Origin: Toxoplasma gondii ME49
Taxonomy: Eukaryota > Apicomplexa > Conoidasida > Eucoccidiorida > Sarcocystidae
DNA length: 64,000 nt
Reading direction: 5' to 3'
NCBI RefSeq assembly: GCF_000006565.2
Contig: NC_031480.1
Coordinates: forward strand, 5,759,170-5,823,169
Below, piece after piece: positions 1 to 12,399 of the stretch (its first letter is position 1; each line of letters opens with the position of its first letter). The notes under the pieces are model-generated. The model was not told the origin of the DNA. It did not search any database and was given only the letters and a program-made list of their open reading frames with translations. Both the position numbers and the translations under genes were made by a program.

Positions 1-219
1 TGAGCGGCGACGAGGACAGTACGGGGACCTTCCCCAAAAGCGATTCTGTCACCTGTTTGCCTCGTACCTACGAAACACTTCAAATACCAGATGGACGAAA
101 ACTATAGCTCCAACATAAGTGAAAAAGACCGCTTCAGACAAGCGTGGAAGTCTGCACTGTTTTGTTGTTGCCACACCTCGCCTGGCTCTACAAGCAGACC
201 TTCGTAACGACTGAACAGC

Positions 220-2165
220 TCACTGCATCGCCTTGTTAGCAATAAGTCGAGCGGCTAGCCACGCGTAGACAGCGAGAATGGCGAACACGAAGGCACTGCC
301 CAGCTGGCAGACCGAAACGAGCACAAAGGTCTTCTTGACGGTACTCAAATCGACTTGACCTCCTTCTTCTTGCTGGTGCGAGTGGAAGCCGAAGGCCGCA
401 ACGATCAAAAGGAAAACGCCCAGAAGAATGCGGCATGCATTCATCAGAAAAAGCGCACGACGATCGCAGGAGACCGCCCTCACTGAGAAGTAGCAAGGAA
501 AATACAAACATTGCATGCAGTCGTCAGAGCTGCAAGCCGTCGCGACCATGAAACAAACGGCGACAGCAACGGACATGAAAGTAAAAGCAAAGGAGCCTTG
601 GCAAAAGGTAGCCACAGGTCCGAGCAGTCTGCCCTTTCCCGCAGAAAACACAAATTGCTGCCACTTTGCCTTGACGAGCAAGCGAAGAACCAAGTACACC
701 GGCACGCTGGACAAGGGTGTACTGCACGAAGCACGAGTTTTTAGTCGTGCTCCATCTCCCTTTCTTCGAAACACGGAGACGCCAGAAGTCCCCGTCTGTC
801 GTCCTAAAAAGATATACACGCATTTTTCGCCTTACAACTGTTTGTCTCTTCGTCGTCATTCGCGTACAGATTCCATAGGACGATTGCAGCCGGGAGAGCG
901 TAGGCGAGCAAGGCTTCTCCGCCTACCGCAGCCACGAGAAATCGGTAGTAGGGGTCGTTCAGCTGGAGTTTTCTGGAAAGTTGAGTAATCCACACAAAGC
1001 GACACACAGTGTCCGCCAAACGCTTCTTAAATGCATATGCAAAGGGTCCCGAGTAGCCGAAGGAGGGACAAGCAAAAAATGATAGGCGTGGTGAATTCCC
1101 CTGTTTGCTGCCGTGTTGACGCGGATTTGAGGCAGAAGCAGAAGAAAGTCATAGGATTATGTGCCCATGTACACACGCGTATAGGAAGAGGTTGACCGAC
1201 GGACTAGATAGCGAGGTGAAGGGGAATTCAGGTTGAAAGACACGAAGACCAATCGAGGACAGCTGAGATCATCCGCAGGTGCCTCATTGAGACGTGCAAT
1301 TGGAGAAAGAGAAGACAATCGGGAGTCCTGAAGTGCGCACAGGTGACTCGAGGTTTTTGGTCGAAAAAACAAGAGCCACGTTCCTCCTCTTTGATCGATC
1401 CCTCGTGTTCTCTGAAAAGGCCCTAGCGCCTTTGTTTCCTGGCTGGTGTGTTGACCCAACACCACAATCTCCTCAGCTCAATCACAAATGTTGCATTTCC
1501 CCTCTCGGCATGCACGCATCGCCCGCTGTCTCCCTTTCGTTCCTGGCGTACACGCTTCCAAGGACAATTGTGGCGACGGCGGCGGCGAGGGCGAAGAGCA
1601 GAGAGAACCACTCGATGATTTTTGCATGGTTTGTTTCCTGAGACTCCTCGCGGAGTCCCTTTAGCAGCCTATCGATCGCCGCCTCTTCTTTGTCGCGCTC
1701 CGGCAGTCCACTATGACACAGAAACTCCTCGGCTTCTTTCCGCGCTTCTTCGCCTGCCTGGAGGAGCAGCGCCGCCCGTGGGTCGTCTGCAGGCCTCGCC
1801 GGGAGGGGCGCGACGCTGTTTGGGATCCGTGGACGCAGGCTGTCTGGTGCGCAAATAATGCCGTACGTAGGATCTGTCAGTCCCCTGCGTGGGGGCGGAA
1901 GTAGCGGCTTTTGCTCCTGAAAATCCGGCAAAGCGTCGGAGGAACCTGCGTTTGCAGACGCGCCACCATGAAGCGGCGAAGGCGGAACGGAAGAGTCGGG
2001 AGAGCAGTGAAAAGATCTGGGCTCTGGGGACGGACTGGGAGAAGCCAGTCGCTGAGCACTCGTGTCCAGCGCCGTTCCGACTGTACATACCTTCGAGATC
2101 CCATCGTCTGTGCAGTCTTGCTCAGAAGCGCCGGGGGTAGCGAGCGACGAAGTTAACAAATCCAT
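220..2165 (-). CDS. Multi-span membrane protein of unknown function (3 exons)
   Basis: I do not recognise this family. My model joins 2165-1552, 972-868 and 706-220 (minus strand), which gives 1206 nt, 401 residues, with phases matching at both junctions. Both introns use a GTACGC donor; the acceptors are TTTCCAG and TTGTCCAG. The start was chosen because the ATG at 2165 lies in a good context (gccATGG). The first ~180 residues are Ser/Pro-rich and disordered, with a dileucine-like QKPLLPPP stretch. Then come about five hydrophobic spans, near residues 183-205, 217-240, 277-298, 324-348 and 366-391. The loop after span 3 is Cys-rich (SSDDCMQC). The first span is created by exon 1 and the second by exon 2, which supports the splicing. 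It is transcribed away from the cysteine synthase gene. A transporter or a small tetraspan-like protein is possible, but nothing in the sequence fixes a function. Confidence 0.6.
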
Positions 2166-5100
2166 GGCAGTTCCCAGACAGTGAAACGGCGTGGAGGACG
2201 GAGAGAGGTGAGACAGGGGACGAGTAGAAACAGAGACAAACAGAAATCAAGGATTTCGACCATGTGACAAGAATGGGAGGCGCGAGGCCACAATTGTACG
2301 AAGCAAGGTCACCACGGCAGCAGGGCACGAATCTGTGTGTTTCTGAATGGGGGAAAGAAGACCTTCTTTGAGAGATGAGAGACGCGAGGTCAGGGCGGAG
2401 AAAACGTTACAACATCATGCGGAACAAACTCTTCATTGTCGCCGCTTCTCGCACCTCGCCGAGACCCCGGCATTTTGACTGTGTTCTTGTCACGGCACAC
2501 GTAAACAGGTTGAAGACGGTGCACTGTTAGCCGGGGAAATCCAGTGCGAAGGTACAAGCGATGCGACCGCGTTAGGACTAGGTTTCATAGGAACGAGCAG
2601 AAAAAAAAGGTCGAGAAAAACAAGACGGCAACGCGCCTCCTTTGTAAACCAGGCACGAGGAAGCCCATCCGGGTGAGGCGTCCGGCAGAAAAGAGGGGTC
2701 AGCCCAGAGCGAATGAAGACGGGAAACGAGACTGATGAGAAAACTGAATGTGAGTGGTTGGAAAAAAAGAATCATCGCAAAAGTGCTACGTCTTGTTTCT
2801 TCAGAGCACGCGTTCGACAGCTTCTCGACAGCCGGCACGCTCAACGGAGCTGGGCTTTAAGAAGACTCGGAATCTCGGCAGGGAAGTTGAAGGCTTAGCT
2901 TTGCTTGAGATGAATCGTTGAGAAGCTGTTTTACCGTCGCGAAAGCTGACTGAAAAAACCACGACGGTGTTCCGCGCAAAGGGGCAAAATGGTCGGCACG
3001 CCGCCCCGTCGTGTTTTTCCGCCAGGTTTATTTGGGACTAGACACGCGACTCAGCACAGAAGTAAGCGCAGTGTCGCTCGCATTCCACAGGTGGAAGGAA
3101 GGCTCTGAGTGAAACAGAAAACTGGCATGGAAGCCAAGCAAATCTCGAAAGGGAGAGCGATGTATCGGCAGGATACTTGGGGAGTTTTTTCACCTCCACG
3201 GCTGGCTGTGCATGCGAAGAAAAGCGTGTCTTCTGGCGAACAAGATCGTGAGCCGTTGCGCGTCAAATCGCCTCTGTCCTTTTTGTCCGACTCCCCAGCA
3301 TACACACTCTCTCGCTTTTCTCAAAGCTTCAAAGACAGTTTTTTTGCGTTTTTGTCTCAAAGTTTCCCCAGATGGTTCCAAAAGGCCTCTCACCTAGGCA
3401 CGGGGGTTTTACTGCGGCAGTTGTCGGTCGCTAGAAGACAAGCGCCCAACAGTGGCATTTGCCGCCAAAACGCGCTATCAGAACCGCAGGGTTCATGGCT
3501 TTTGCAGAACAGGAAACGCTCTAAAGAGATAGATCGTTAACGAAGGTAGAAGGGTCGTATCAAGGAAAGGAGTTTTGGAGAGCAGAGGAGATTCTTCCTT
3601 CAGCAGAAAAACACGGGGAACTCGAGAGTGTTGCGACTTTTTTCACTCTCAGGAGCACGACTTCCCGCCAGCTCAGAAGAGATGCGGCATCAGCACAAAT
3701 GCACATAGAAATCCGGAACCACTTTATTCGGCGCACTATTAATAGGTTTGATCTTCTGTACCAACCGATCTAAAATCCGGGTGTGTTTTGTTACGTGACG
3801 AGTTTTATGCATTGGTTGCCACACAGAAAGATGTGTCGAGTTGCCTCAAAAAGGCTCGGTGAAGTTCGTAGGCCGAGGAACTGCATCTAGCAAGGCTTTT
3901 TCAGAGAGTTGCAAAGTCTGCAGCACTCTACCAAAAATCTTCTCGTCCCTTGACAGGACGCCTGTCTCATCGGCCTTTAGGTCAGATCCAGACAACCAAG
4001 TGCTGTAGGATCGCTGCACTACTCCACCTTACTGGACAACCCGGTTCATGTATGGCATCTAACGGGAAACTACCGTTTCTCATTTCGTGTAGTTTGGGAC
4101 GTATTGGGTAACAGAGGGGAGTACCATTCGAAATTACTTTCAGAGTTTTGAAAAATTGCAGGGAAGCCGGACCCTAGACGCGTTGAAGCATTGAAAAATG
4201 ATGGCGCGAGGAAGCACCAACACACCGAGCACACACCTCAGGCTTCTTCTCCCTAAAGTCACCAAAATCATTTTACAAACCGACTAGACAGTGGACTTGT
4301 TCGTTTCATTTCGTTCCTTCCTCGGGACGCCGTACTCAGGAGTCTAGCTTAAGGTACCATCAAGCATACGCCCGCGTACGCGAGCCTGTCTTCGACTGTA
4401 GGCCTCAATCTGGAGACATCGACCTGCACATTCCTATCCCTCCGTATTTCTTCGCCAACGCAGGCCACACAAGCCTGGCTGACGAAGAAACACCCAAGCG
4501 TGAAGCACCGGGTTAGTCAGGGGAACTGCGCGTTGGCCCTTCTAGATGTTCTACGTCTTTTTCACTCAGGATATTTACCGAAAATACGCACTTCCAGCTA
4601 GACGCCATGCCATGATTGCGGCCAGTCAACTCCAGTCTCTTCTTCGTCTGAGTCCGCTGCCATATTTGTCACCGTTCACATTTCTCCCAGTTGATTTCGT
4701 CACTCCTACTCTACATATTTACTTTTTTTTCTTCAGTTGCAATGTTGAGTTACTTTATGAGGCATCCTCCTACGGACAGACTCAGGTTTTCATCAATTCT
4801 CCGTTTGGGGTTCTTTCCGGTTTGCCTCATTTCTACTGACACGCCTCACTACGCTGTTATTTTTCGTTCTGTTGTCTTCCCTGAAACGCGCTTCTCACTG
4901 GGGCATTGTCGCATTGCACGAGGTTTGATGTTACCTTTCTAAGAGTACACAGAGTGTCGTTCACTTGGTTTTCCTGCTGCCTTCCAGATAGGAATAAATT
5001 AATGCACAGATGGTAACGAGCTCGACTGACACATTGATCATTGCGAGTGAAGCTGTTTTTTCAACTTCCTTGCGTATCCCAGATCGAAACACGTTTTGCG

Positions 5101-5532
5101 CACTGAGGGAACCTTCTTGCCCTCCCGTTTCTCGTGCAAAGTATCTCCCACGCCTCCCGTTACCATGTCAACAGATTATCCTCGGATAACAACCAATTTT
5201 CTCCGTGTTACCCGCTGAAGTTCGCTCCTGCTTTTGATGATCGGTGACCTGCTCTCCAGATGATCCGGGCGCGTACAGTCTTGTGGCAGCTGGTCATCGA
5301 AGTCGCTTCCCAAGCTTTGTTTCCTTTGGGGCACTCCCGTCGTACTGACTAGAATCAGGCTTTGGGGTTTTGTTGTCGTAGTCAATTTTTGTCGGACTGC
5401 AGTCTGATGCGGTTCTCTGCTCTCCGTAGGACACTTGCTAGTCGAGTTCTTTCTTTCCTTTGAGTTCGTCTCCCACTGACAGGGGCTGACGTCGGTTTAT
5501 TACTGGAACGTCTACAGGGGCTTCTCTCTGCG
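2166..5532. other. Intergenic spacer between divergent genes
   Basis: This spacer separates the start of the minus-strand membrane protein from the start of the plus-strand cysteine synthase, so it should hold both promoters and 5' UTRs. Open frames here are short, mutually overlapping and lack recognisable domains. It is pyrimidine-rich toward the cysteine synthase start. A roughly 32-bp motif at about 3749-3780 is repeated imperfectly near 55467. I see no RNA gene. Confidence 0.5.
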
Positions 5533-8500
5533 ATGACCGTTTTTCCACTGCTTCCACCCAAAACCGGAAAGATGTCGCTTCGGTCAGCCCTTCCCACGTT
5601 TTCATTTACCCCGAGGGTTCTCCTCTGGCAGCACCGTGTTTTTCCGCGACCTTCTATTTCCCAGTCCAGCTCACGGATTTCTGCTGGCCTCTATGGTGCA
5701 TCTTGCATGCCAACCGGGTCCGTTTCACTCTCAACTCCTGTCACAGTCTCGAGCGAAATGCCGCGTTTGCAGCTCCAGAAGAATCCATTCCGAGAGGTTC
5801 CTCAAGCTGGGAATGAACTCGGGTTTTTATCACAACCGCGTTCTCCATTAAACGGTGTCGCCTTCGAGAAAGTTCTAGCACTGTTTGCAGGAACACTCGA
5901 ATCAAGAATCGCCCCCAGTAGAAATCCCCCTTTCCTCGTGGACAAGAAAACGTTCACGTCAACGAGGAAACAGTCGTCTGAGGCAAATCAGCCAGGGAAC
6001 CAGACCGCCGCAACTAGACAGCCTACCGGCAGAAGTGAAAACCGACAGGAAAATCGAATGCAAGAAAACAATTTGCGTTCCGCTGAGCAAAGCACAATTT
6101 CGTCGCCCGAGCCAGGAAATCCCAACTTCAGCCGTGGTGCCCTGGCGGCCGGAAAGAGAAGAAGAGAAAGGACCTCGGCCCTCCGAGTTTGCGAAAATTT
6201 CCTCGATGCCGTGGGCATGACGCCTCTGATCTATTTGAGACGTGCAAGTCAAGAGACGCATTGCGACATTTTCGCCAAATGTGAATTTAACAACCCAGGA
6301 GGCTCTGTCAAAGACAGGCCGGCCAAATACATCCTTGAACAGGCTGAGAAAGAAGGTGAAAACTCTTACCACTGGCAAACAGAACCCCCGAGACACTGAA
6401 ATGCCCACAAAGGTGGGCAGGAGTGTGAAAAACACGGAACCAGTGATAGAATCGTGTGGATAAAGCACTCGATTGGCATCGTAGCGAGAGGAGAGAGGCG
6501 CACACCGAACCAGATGCGTAATGCGTCGTACTACTCAAAACACGTTGATTTGCTAATTTGCTACCATACGCATATCCAAGCGGAGGTCTCGAGAAAAGCA
6601 TACGGCTTTAGTGAGGGTCCCAGTAAGCTCGTATCTGCTTACGCCCCAGCTCGTGGACATCTCCGTATATTTATGGGTCAAATGTATCCCCGCATGTGCT
6701 CTCGTGGGATCGCGACAGATGTATAAATTCGTGTTTTACGATAACGGTGAGAAGGATACTGAATTCAATATCGCAAAAATTCCTCAACAAAGAAGCGATG
6801 CGGAAGAAAACCTCAATTCTTCAGGAATTACCCAATAAGATAGAACCATTTTGATGTACGTTTATGCGAAGTCAGGACTTGTGAACGAGATGCCCTTGGA
6901 CGGACTGAACCGGCAATGTTCATTCGCAGACACACGCAGATGGATCCGTTTACATGACAGATATAAAGATATGTGGATATTTACATATACCCAATGAGCA
7001 GAGGTGTGTAACTTCCGTATAGAAGGGATCTTTTTGTCATTTTCGGTTCAGGACGCCTGGGTGGATCACAAAACTGGATTGTCGAAGGCTCTGCAGGCAA
7101 CACGGCGATCGGCCTCGCACTCGCCTCCAAGCCCCGAGGTTATCGCGTCGTCTGTGTCATTCCAGACACACAGACGCAAGACAAAAAGGCACGCATGCAC
7201 AATAAAGAAAGCCACAACAAAGAGACAATGCCAGATAGAAGTCATGTCGAAAGAACACACTCAGTTCCAGCTGAAGTCAAACCCTTACCAAAAATTACAC
7301 GTCTGCTTATATAGACGGTCATTTATATATATGCATAGAAGGGACCTCACAAGTATTCATCTGTGTATGTTGCTGTTTATGTGTCCAACCATATATGTGT
7401 ATAGCGTGTGTACATGTAATTGTGAAGGAGTTTCGCGATCCCGTTTGTCATCACCGGACAGAGCTGAACTCTGGGTTTTTCTTTCTTGTGTCTGGAAGGA
7501 CTTTTTTTCTGTGTTGACTCTTGCACTTTCCCTGCGTAGGATATGCTCAAAGTGTGCGGCGCCTTGGTTGTGGAGGTTCCTTTCCATAAGGTTTGGCACC
7601 CTGACCACTTTGTCGCTTTTTCGGGACGGCTTGCTTCAGTCATGAATGCATGCTGGGGGAACCAGTTCGACAATCTGGTGAGCCTTTTCCGTTTCCCGAT
7701 CAACCGTATATTTCTGCGTTTCCTTCTTTTTCACTGCCGTTATGTTCACCCATGGTGGACTCCGCTCTGCGCCCTAAGTGGCTATTGCCGTCTCAATGCA
7801 CGTGTTTGTCCAAAGATGTGGGGGCATTTCTCTGATTCTCCCTTTTTTCTCTTCTGTCTGTCTTCTGTTTCTCCTCCATTTTCTTTCTCCACGTATTCCT
7901 GTCCAATTTGGCCATCATCTTGTCACAACTCGAACGGTGGGTGACGATCTGCAATCGACACCCCCACTGGAAGACTACGGCTACTTCACCAGTTACATTC
8001 TGCGGTCGTTCTTTCTCATCTGCCTTCTACTGTCGCCTTTATGTCCTTGACTGCATGTGGCTTCTCTGCTTCAAAACGTTCGTGTTCCATCCATTACGAC
8101 TTAACTTTCTTCTCTTTCTTCGTCTCTCTGTACCTGTCTGTCTCTCTTCTTTGTCACGTATTTCCCCTCAGGCCAACCAGCTTTCCCACTACGAGACAAC
8201 CGGCCCGGAAATCTGGTGAGACATGCCACTATGTAATGCTGTTCTTTCCTATAAGAAGACGAAATACATGGCTAAACTCGGCGTCTGTTTCTGCGCACGC
8301 TCATATATATATGTATATACATATATACATATATACGTAACTGTTTATGCATAAATACAAATATATGGTAGTTTCGATTTACGTGCTGGGATGTTCTTGA
8401 ATGCATGTGTCCTTGTGTGTACCTTGAGTTTCTTCCGGCTGGATGGTGTGTATCTCCTTCGTGCACTTTTTAGGGATCAGATGGACGGCCGCATCGACGG

Positions 8501-10157
8501 TTTTGTGTCTGCCGCGGGGACAGGCGGAACTGTGTCTGGGGTTTCTCGCTACCTCCGTTCTCAGCATCCTGAAATTCAGATCGCTCTTGCCGACATCCCC
8601 GGATCTGCCCTTTATCGCTATTTCACAGAGGGCGTGCTCCGAGCAGAAGGTGCCTCTGTGGTGGAAAATATCGGTGGGAACTTGGAACAAAAACAGAAAA
8701 AAACATGGGGCTTCTGTCTAACATCAGAGGAAACAAGCGGCCTCTGAGAGTCTATAATTGAGACTAATCATCAGTCTAGATATCGTAGAAATGAGGTTCT
8801 GAGACTTGATACGCAAACACATGCACAACGATTTCTATCGGTATATATATATATATATCAATATATACATATATATTTACGTCACTCTGTGGTTATGTGT
8901 CGACATAACATCGTTTTTCGACGCCTTTTTTCATTGTTTCTGTCTGTTTTTCTATAGACCCTTAATTGACTCCGTTTCCCCTTCTTCCTTCTCTGTTTCT
9001 CTCGCGATTAACTCGGCTTTTTGCTTTAGGTCAGGGACGAATCACCGGTCAGCTCCAAGACTTTCGTCCGGATGTTGCATTCGAAATTTCCGATGTTGAA
9101 TCGCTGACTTGGACACACTCTCTCCTTGAGGATGTGAGGCAGAAAGCGTGGGAAAGCGGCCCCCTCTTCGCATTCGTTGCATCCTTCTGTGCATCTCAGC
9201 TTTTACGATTTTATGTGCTCGACGCGCACTTCCCGGTTGTACTCTGACTAAGGAAACCAGCCGGGGACCGTGAAGACTCCTGGAAGCTGTTGTTTCCCAT
9301 TCGCATCGCGTAATGCCTGTTCGTTTTTTACGCAGAAAAAAGGACTGTTGAGCGGCTTTTCGTGCCTTAGTTTGGGGTCAGCTCTAAAAACTCCTCGCTT
9401 TCCTTTTTTCTCTTGTTCCTGAGGAGAGACCCTTACCGATCTTTGTCACGTGTCAAGGCATTTTTTCTTGATTGCCAACAACCTACTTTCGTTTCTCTTC
9501 CTACACGCGCGTTTCCCCCTTTTGGGTGGGGTGTGTTTCTCCTAGTTTCCCTAGGAGGTTTCTCCCCGTCTTACGCGCCCAAGAAGAACGCATCGTCTCA
9601 CCTGTTCTCGTATTTCTCTTCTTGTTCGTGACTCAAACACCTCTGCAAGAGGCTGGACCTTTTTTCTCGAACACCCTACACTCTCGCGTTAACAGCCGGT
9701 GCCGTGTTTTTCGGATCGCTTCTGGATTTCTTCAGATCCTCTGGCGGGTAAACAATTCTGCTTCGTCTTGTCATCATTCTGAATGCTTGTAAAGATTTAC
9801 TGTCGTTTTTTTTCGCTTGCAGGAGGGCCTAGCTGTCGGCATGAGTAGCGGAGTAAATGTGGCAGCCGCAGTTCGACTCGCTAAGCGCCTGGGCCCCGGG
9901 CACCGCATCTGCACAATTTTGTGCGACTCTGGTGTGCAATCCACGAACCCCAAAGAAACGGAAAATAAATCTCTTCGACTTGCATGCGAATGTATTTATA
10001 AACTCCGCGATAGTCATACAACTGAATACTCTCGCAGAAAACTGACGTATAAGATGGTTTTGTTTGACTGTATCGGGGTGCGGGGATGTGCTTCTGGCTC
10101 TGAATGAGATAAACATGTAAAAGTCTATTTATAAAGGTGCATCCGTGTTTTTGTAAC

Positions 10158-10201
<44 letters not shown>

Positions 10202-10886
10202 GCATATAACGAGGAACTAACGCGGTCTCCAGTGAATGAGAATCTGCGTCAGGAACTCAAAGTGTCTGTTCTGAACATATGTATCTATATATTTCTGTGT
10301 GGTTGTTTGTGCATGCGTGTGGAGATCTGGCGTGGTTGATGTGTGCTGTCTCGTTGCGGACTTCTTTGGCGTGTGTCGGTTTAGGTACGCGATATGCAAA
10401 GAAGCAGTGGAACATTTCTTTCTTGAGAGAGGAAGGACTGCCTTATCCTCGTCTGCTCGCGGATCAGGTAAGGCTGATTTCTTGAGAAACGATACCTTCC
10501 GCTTCAAGTGCCCGCGTCTTTCCTGTAAGAAGGCACGTGGGCGCACTTGTCTGTAATCTTCAAGCTTTGCGTGTTTCTGAGTATTATTCCTTCGCCGCTG
10601 GTTTGGCGACGAAACGCCGCACATAGTCTTTCCTGCGTTTCGACCGAATCTACGAGAGTCCTGGTGTTTCCCCCACAGTGGCTTGCCGCTTCGACAGGAA
10701 GCGTCCTCTCAGGAAACAGTGCGCTGGCTGCTCGACTCCTGCAAAGTGTTTTCGTTTTCTTCACAGAAACGCGAGATGAGTGCCATCATGGAGGCGATAC
10801 ATGTGGCATATGCGCCTCAGCACGTTGTGGAAAGAATCGAGAAAGAACACGAAAACGACATCTCCGCTCCTGGAAGCAAGCTGTAA
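5533..10886 (+). CDS. Cysteine synthase family PLP enzyme (9 exons)
   Basis: Fold-type II PLP enzyme of the O-acetylserine sulfhydrylase / cysteine synthase group. Exons: 5533-6355, 7052-7188, 7540-7677, 8172-8215, 8474-8673, 9030-9133, 9823-9931, 10385-10467, 10767-10886. They sum to 1758 nt (585 residues) with every phase consistent. The PLP lysine is K260 in [12 protein letters not shown]. Also seen are the substrate loop [12 protein letters not shown], the phosphate-binding [10 protein letters not shown], and late motifs [11 protein letters not shown] and TILCDSG. About 205 residues precede the catalytic domain. The first ~70 lack acidic residues and are rich in Arg, Ser and Pro, which suggests a mitochondrial or apicoplast leader (inference). 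ATG 5533 is the first in frame; 5572 is an alternative. The intron after exon 2 appears to use a GC donor. The fourth exon is only 44 nt. Cystathionine beta-synthase is less likely, because no CBS tail or heme motif is visible. Confidence 0.88.
8300..8340. repeat. TA/TATG microsatellite in cysteine synthase intron
   Basis: Run of alternating TATATA and CATATA units within intron 4. It has no coding potential. Confidence 0.85.
8840..8878. repeat. TA microsatellite in cysteine synthase intron
   Basis: Alternating TA run with one CA interruption, in intron 5 (8674-9029). Confidence 0.85.
10158..10208. repeat. (TA)n microsatellite in cysteine synthase intron
   Basis: About 50 bp of nearly perfect TA dinucleotides, interrupted by CATATA, in intron 7 (9932-10384). 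Confidence 0.9.
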
Positions 10887-12399
10887 GCTCTCTGTATCTA
10901 CACGCGGACCCCCACAGCCACTGCGACACACCAAGAGACACACATGCGCACCTGTTTCTTGACTATTTACGCAAGCACAAACATGTGGAAGACACAAACG
11001 ACTTACTTTTTGCGGCAATCGTGCGTGTCTGCCTTCCCCCGCGTGTGCCGAAACATGAAAGGGGTCCTTGGCATGCATCCTTGCCTTCTCTCCGTTCTAC
11101 CTCTAAAAAACAGTCTTCTTCGTTTCTCGACTCATTCCGATTCACCTGCCTGGCAACATCTGCATGCGTCCGTATTGAGAGACAGCAAATGCGCTGTTCG
11201 TGGATATAAACAGGTGTGTTAAACGGACATATCAACTTCAGCAAAGTGCAGGCAGGCGTCCAACGCGCGCCGCCCTTGTCTCCCAGTCAAGCCACCTACT
11301 TTCCTCTTACACGTATATATATATATATATATATATGGGCGTACACAAGTATCTACACATCGAGTGCATGCATATATATATATATATATGTTTATTTATT
11401 GATATAGTGATGTAGCGAAACGTGCAGATAGACCGACAAGGAAGTGGGTGTGGACTGCGGGGCGTTTCTCTCCTGTGAAGCGAGACGAGACACTCGTTTC
11501 TCTGCAGAGATTTGGGGTGTCTGCGGCACCTTTTCTTCGCAGATCTGGTCTTTGCCACACTGGCTCTTCACTCAAAACTACCCCTGAGTGTGGAGACAGG
11601 AACCAATAGAAAAAAGAGATAGGAAAACCGAGAGAACTCCGTATGCCTACTCTCACTGACGGACTCGCCATATGCTTTCACACCCATACGGTGAAGACTC
11701 TTCACATATATATATATATATATATACATATGTATGTATATACAATTGCATGAGCACAGCCATATATATATATATATATTCGGATATATACAGACATATA
11801 CACCAATATGTATATATATATATATATACATGTATATTCCTGTAGTTGCGTTTGCACGCATATGCAGCTTGTAGTTGTCAGCATGTCGACAGCCGGGCGT
11901 TTCTTTTGTCTGAGTGTTGAGGGGAGCCTCATCCGATCATCAGGCGCTTCCGTCCCCGCAGCCGCACTGAGAGAAGACACAATGGAGAGACACATGAGAC
12001 AGTTCAGAGGTCCCGAACACTGAAGGAGACCCCAATAGATAGGAGTCTCAGCACTCAAAAAGATACGGCCAGTTCCAATGACAGAGAAGTACACAAGAGA
12101 GAACTAGACGCGAAACAGGCGTGGACCGCGAGACGCACGCGCGTTCTGCGTCGCCCACCCCAGAACAAAGTATTCAATCAGTACGCTATGCCGAGAATGG
12201 TACGTATACATCCAAACGCATGCACAAATATATATGTATGCATACCTAGTTTTGTATGCGTCCACATCAACACGGATCTGTCTGTATGCATAGGGAAAGA
12301 TAAAAAGTAGATTTCCACGCCGATCGCTTACGAGGCTATCGGTACATGCTTGGACTTGAAAGTGGACTACGGCACCCCACTATGTGACACACACGTCCG
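10887..12399. other. Convergent 3' spacer with TA microsatellites
   Basis: Lies between the stop of cysteine synthase (plus) and the predicted last exon of Bud32 (minus), so it should contain both 3' UTRs. TA/TATG microsatellites occupy about 11312-11337, 11373-11402 and 11706-11832. The ORFs that cross them are strings of Tyr-Ile translated from the repeats and are not genes. Confidence 0.6.

Noticed and set aside
10158..10208. TA array as a promoter TATA cluster or centromeric sequence
   Set aside because: It lies in an intron, and the same microsatellites recur in many introns and spacers of the window.
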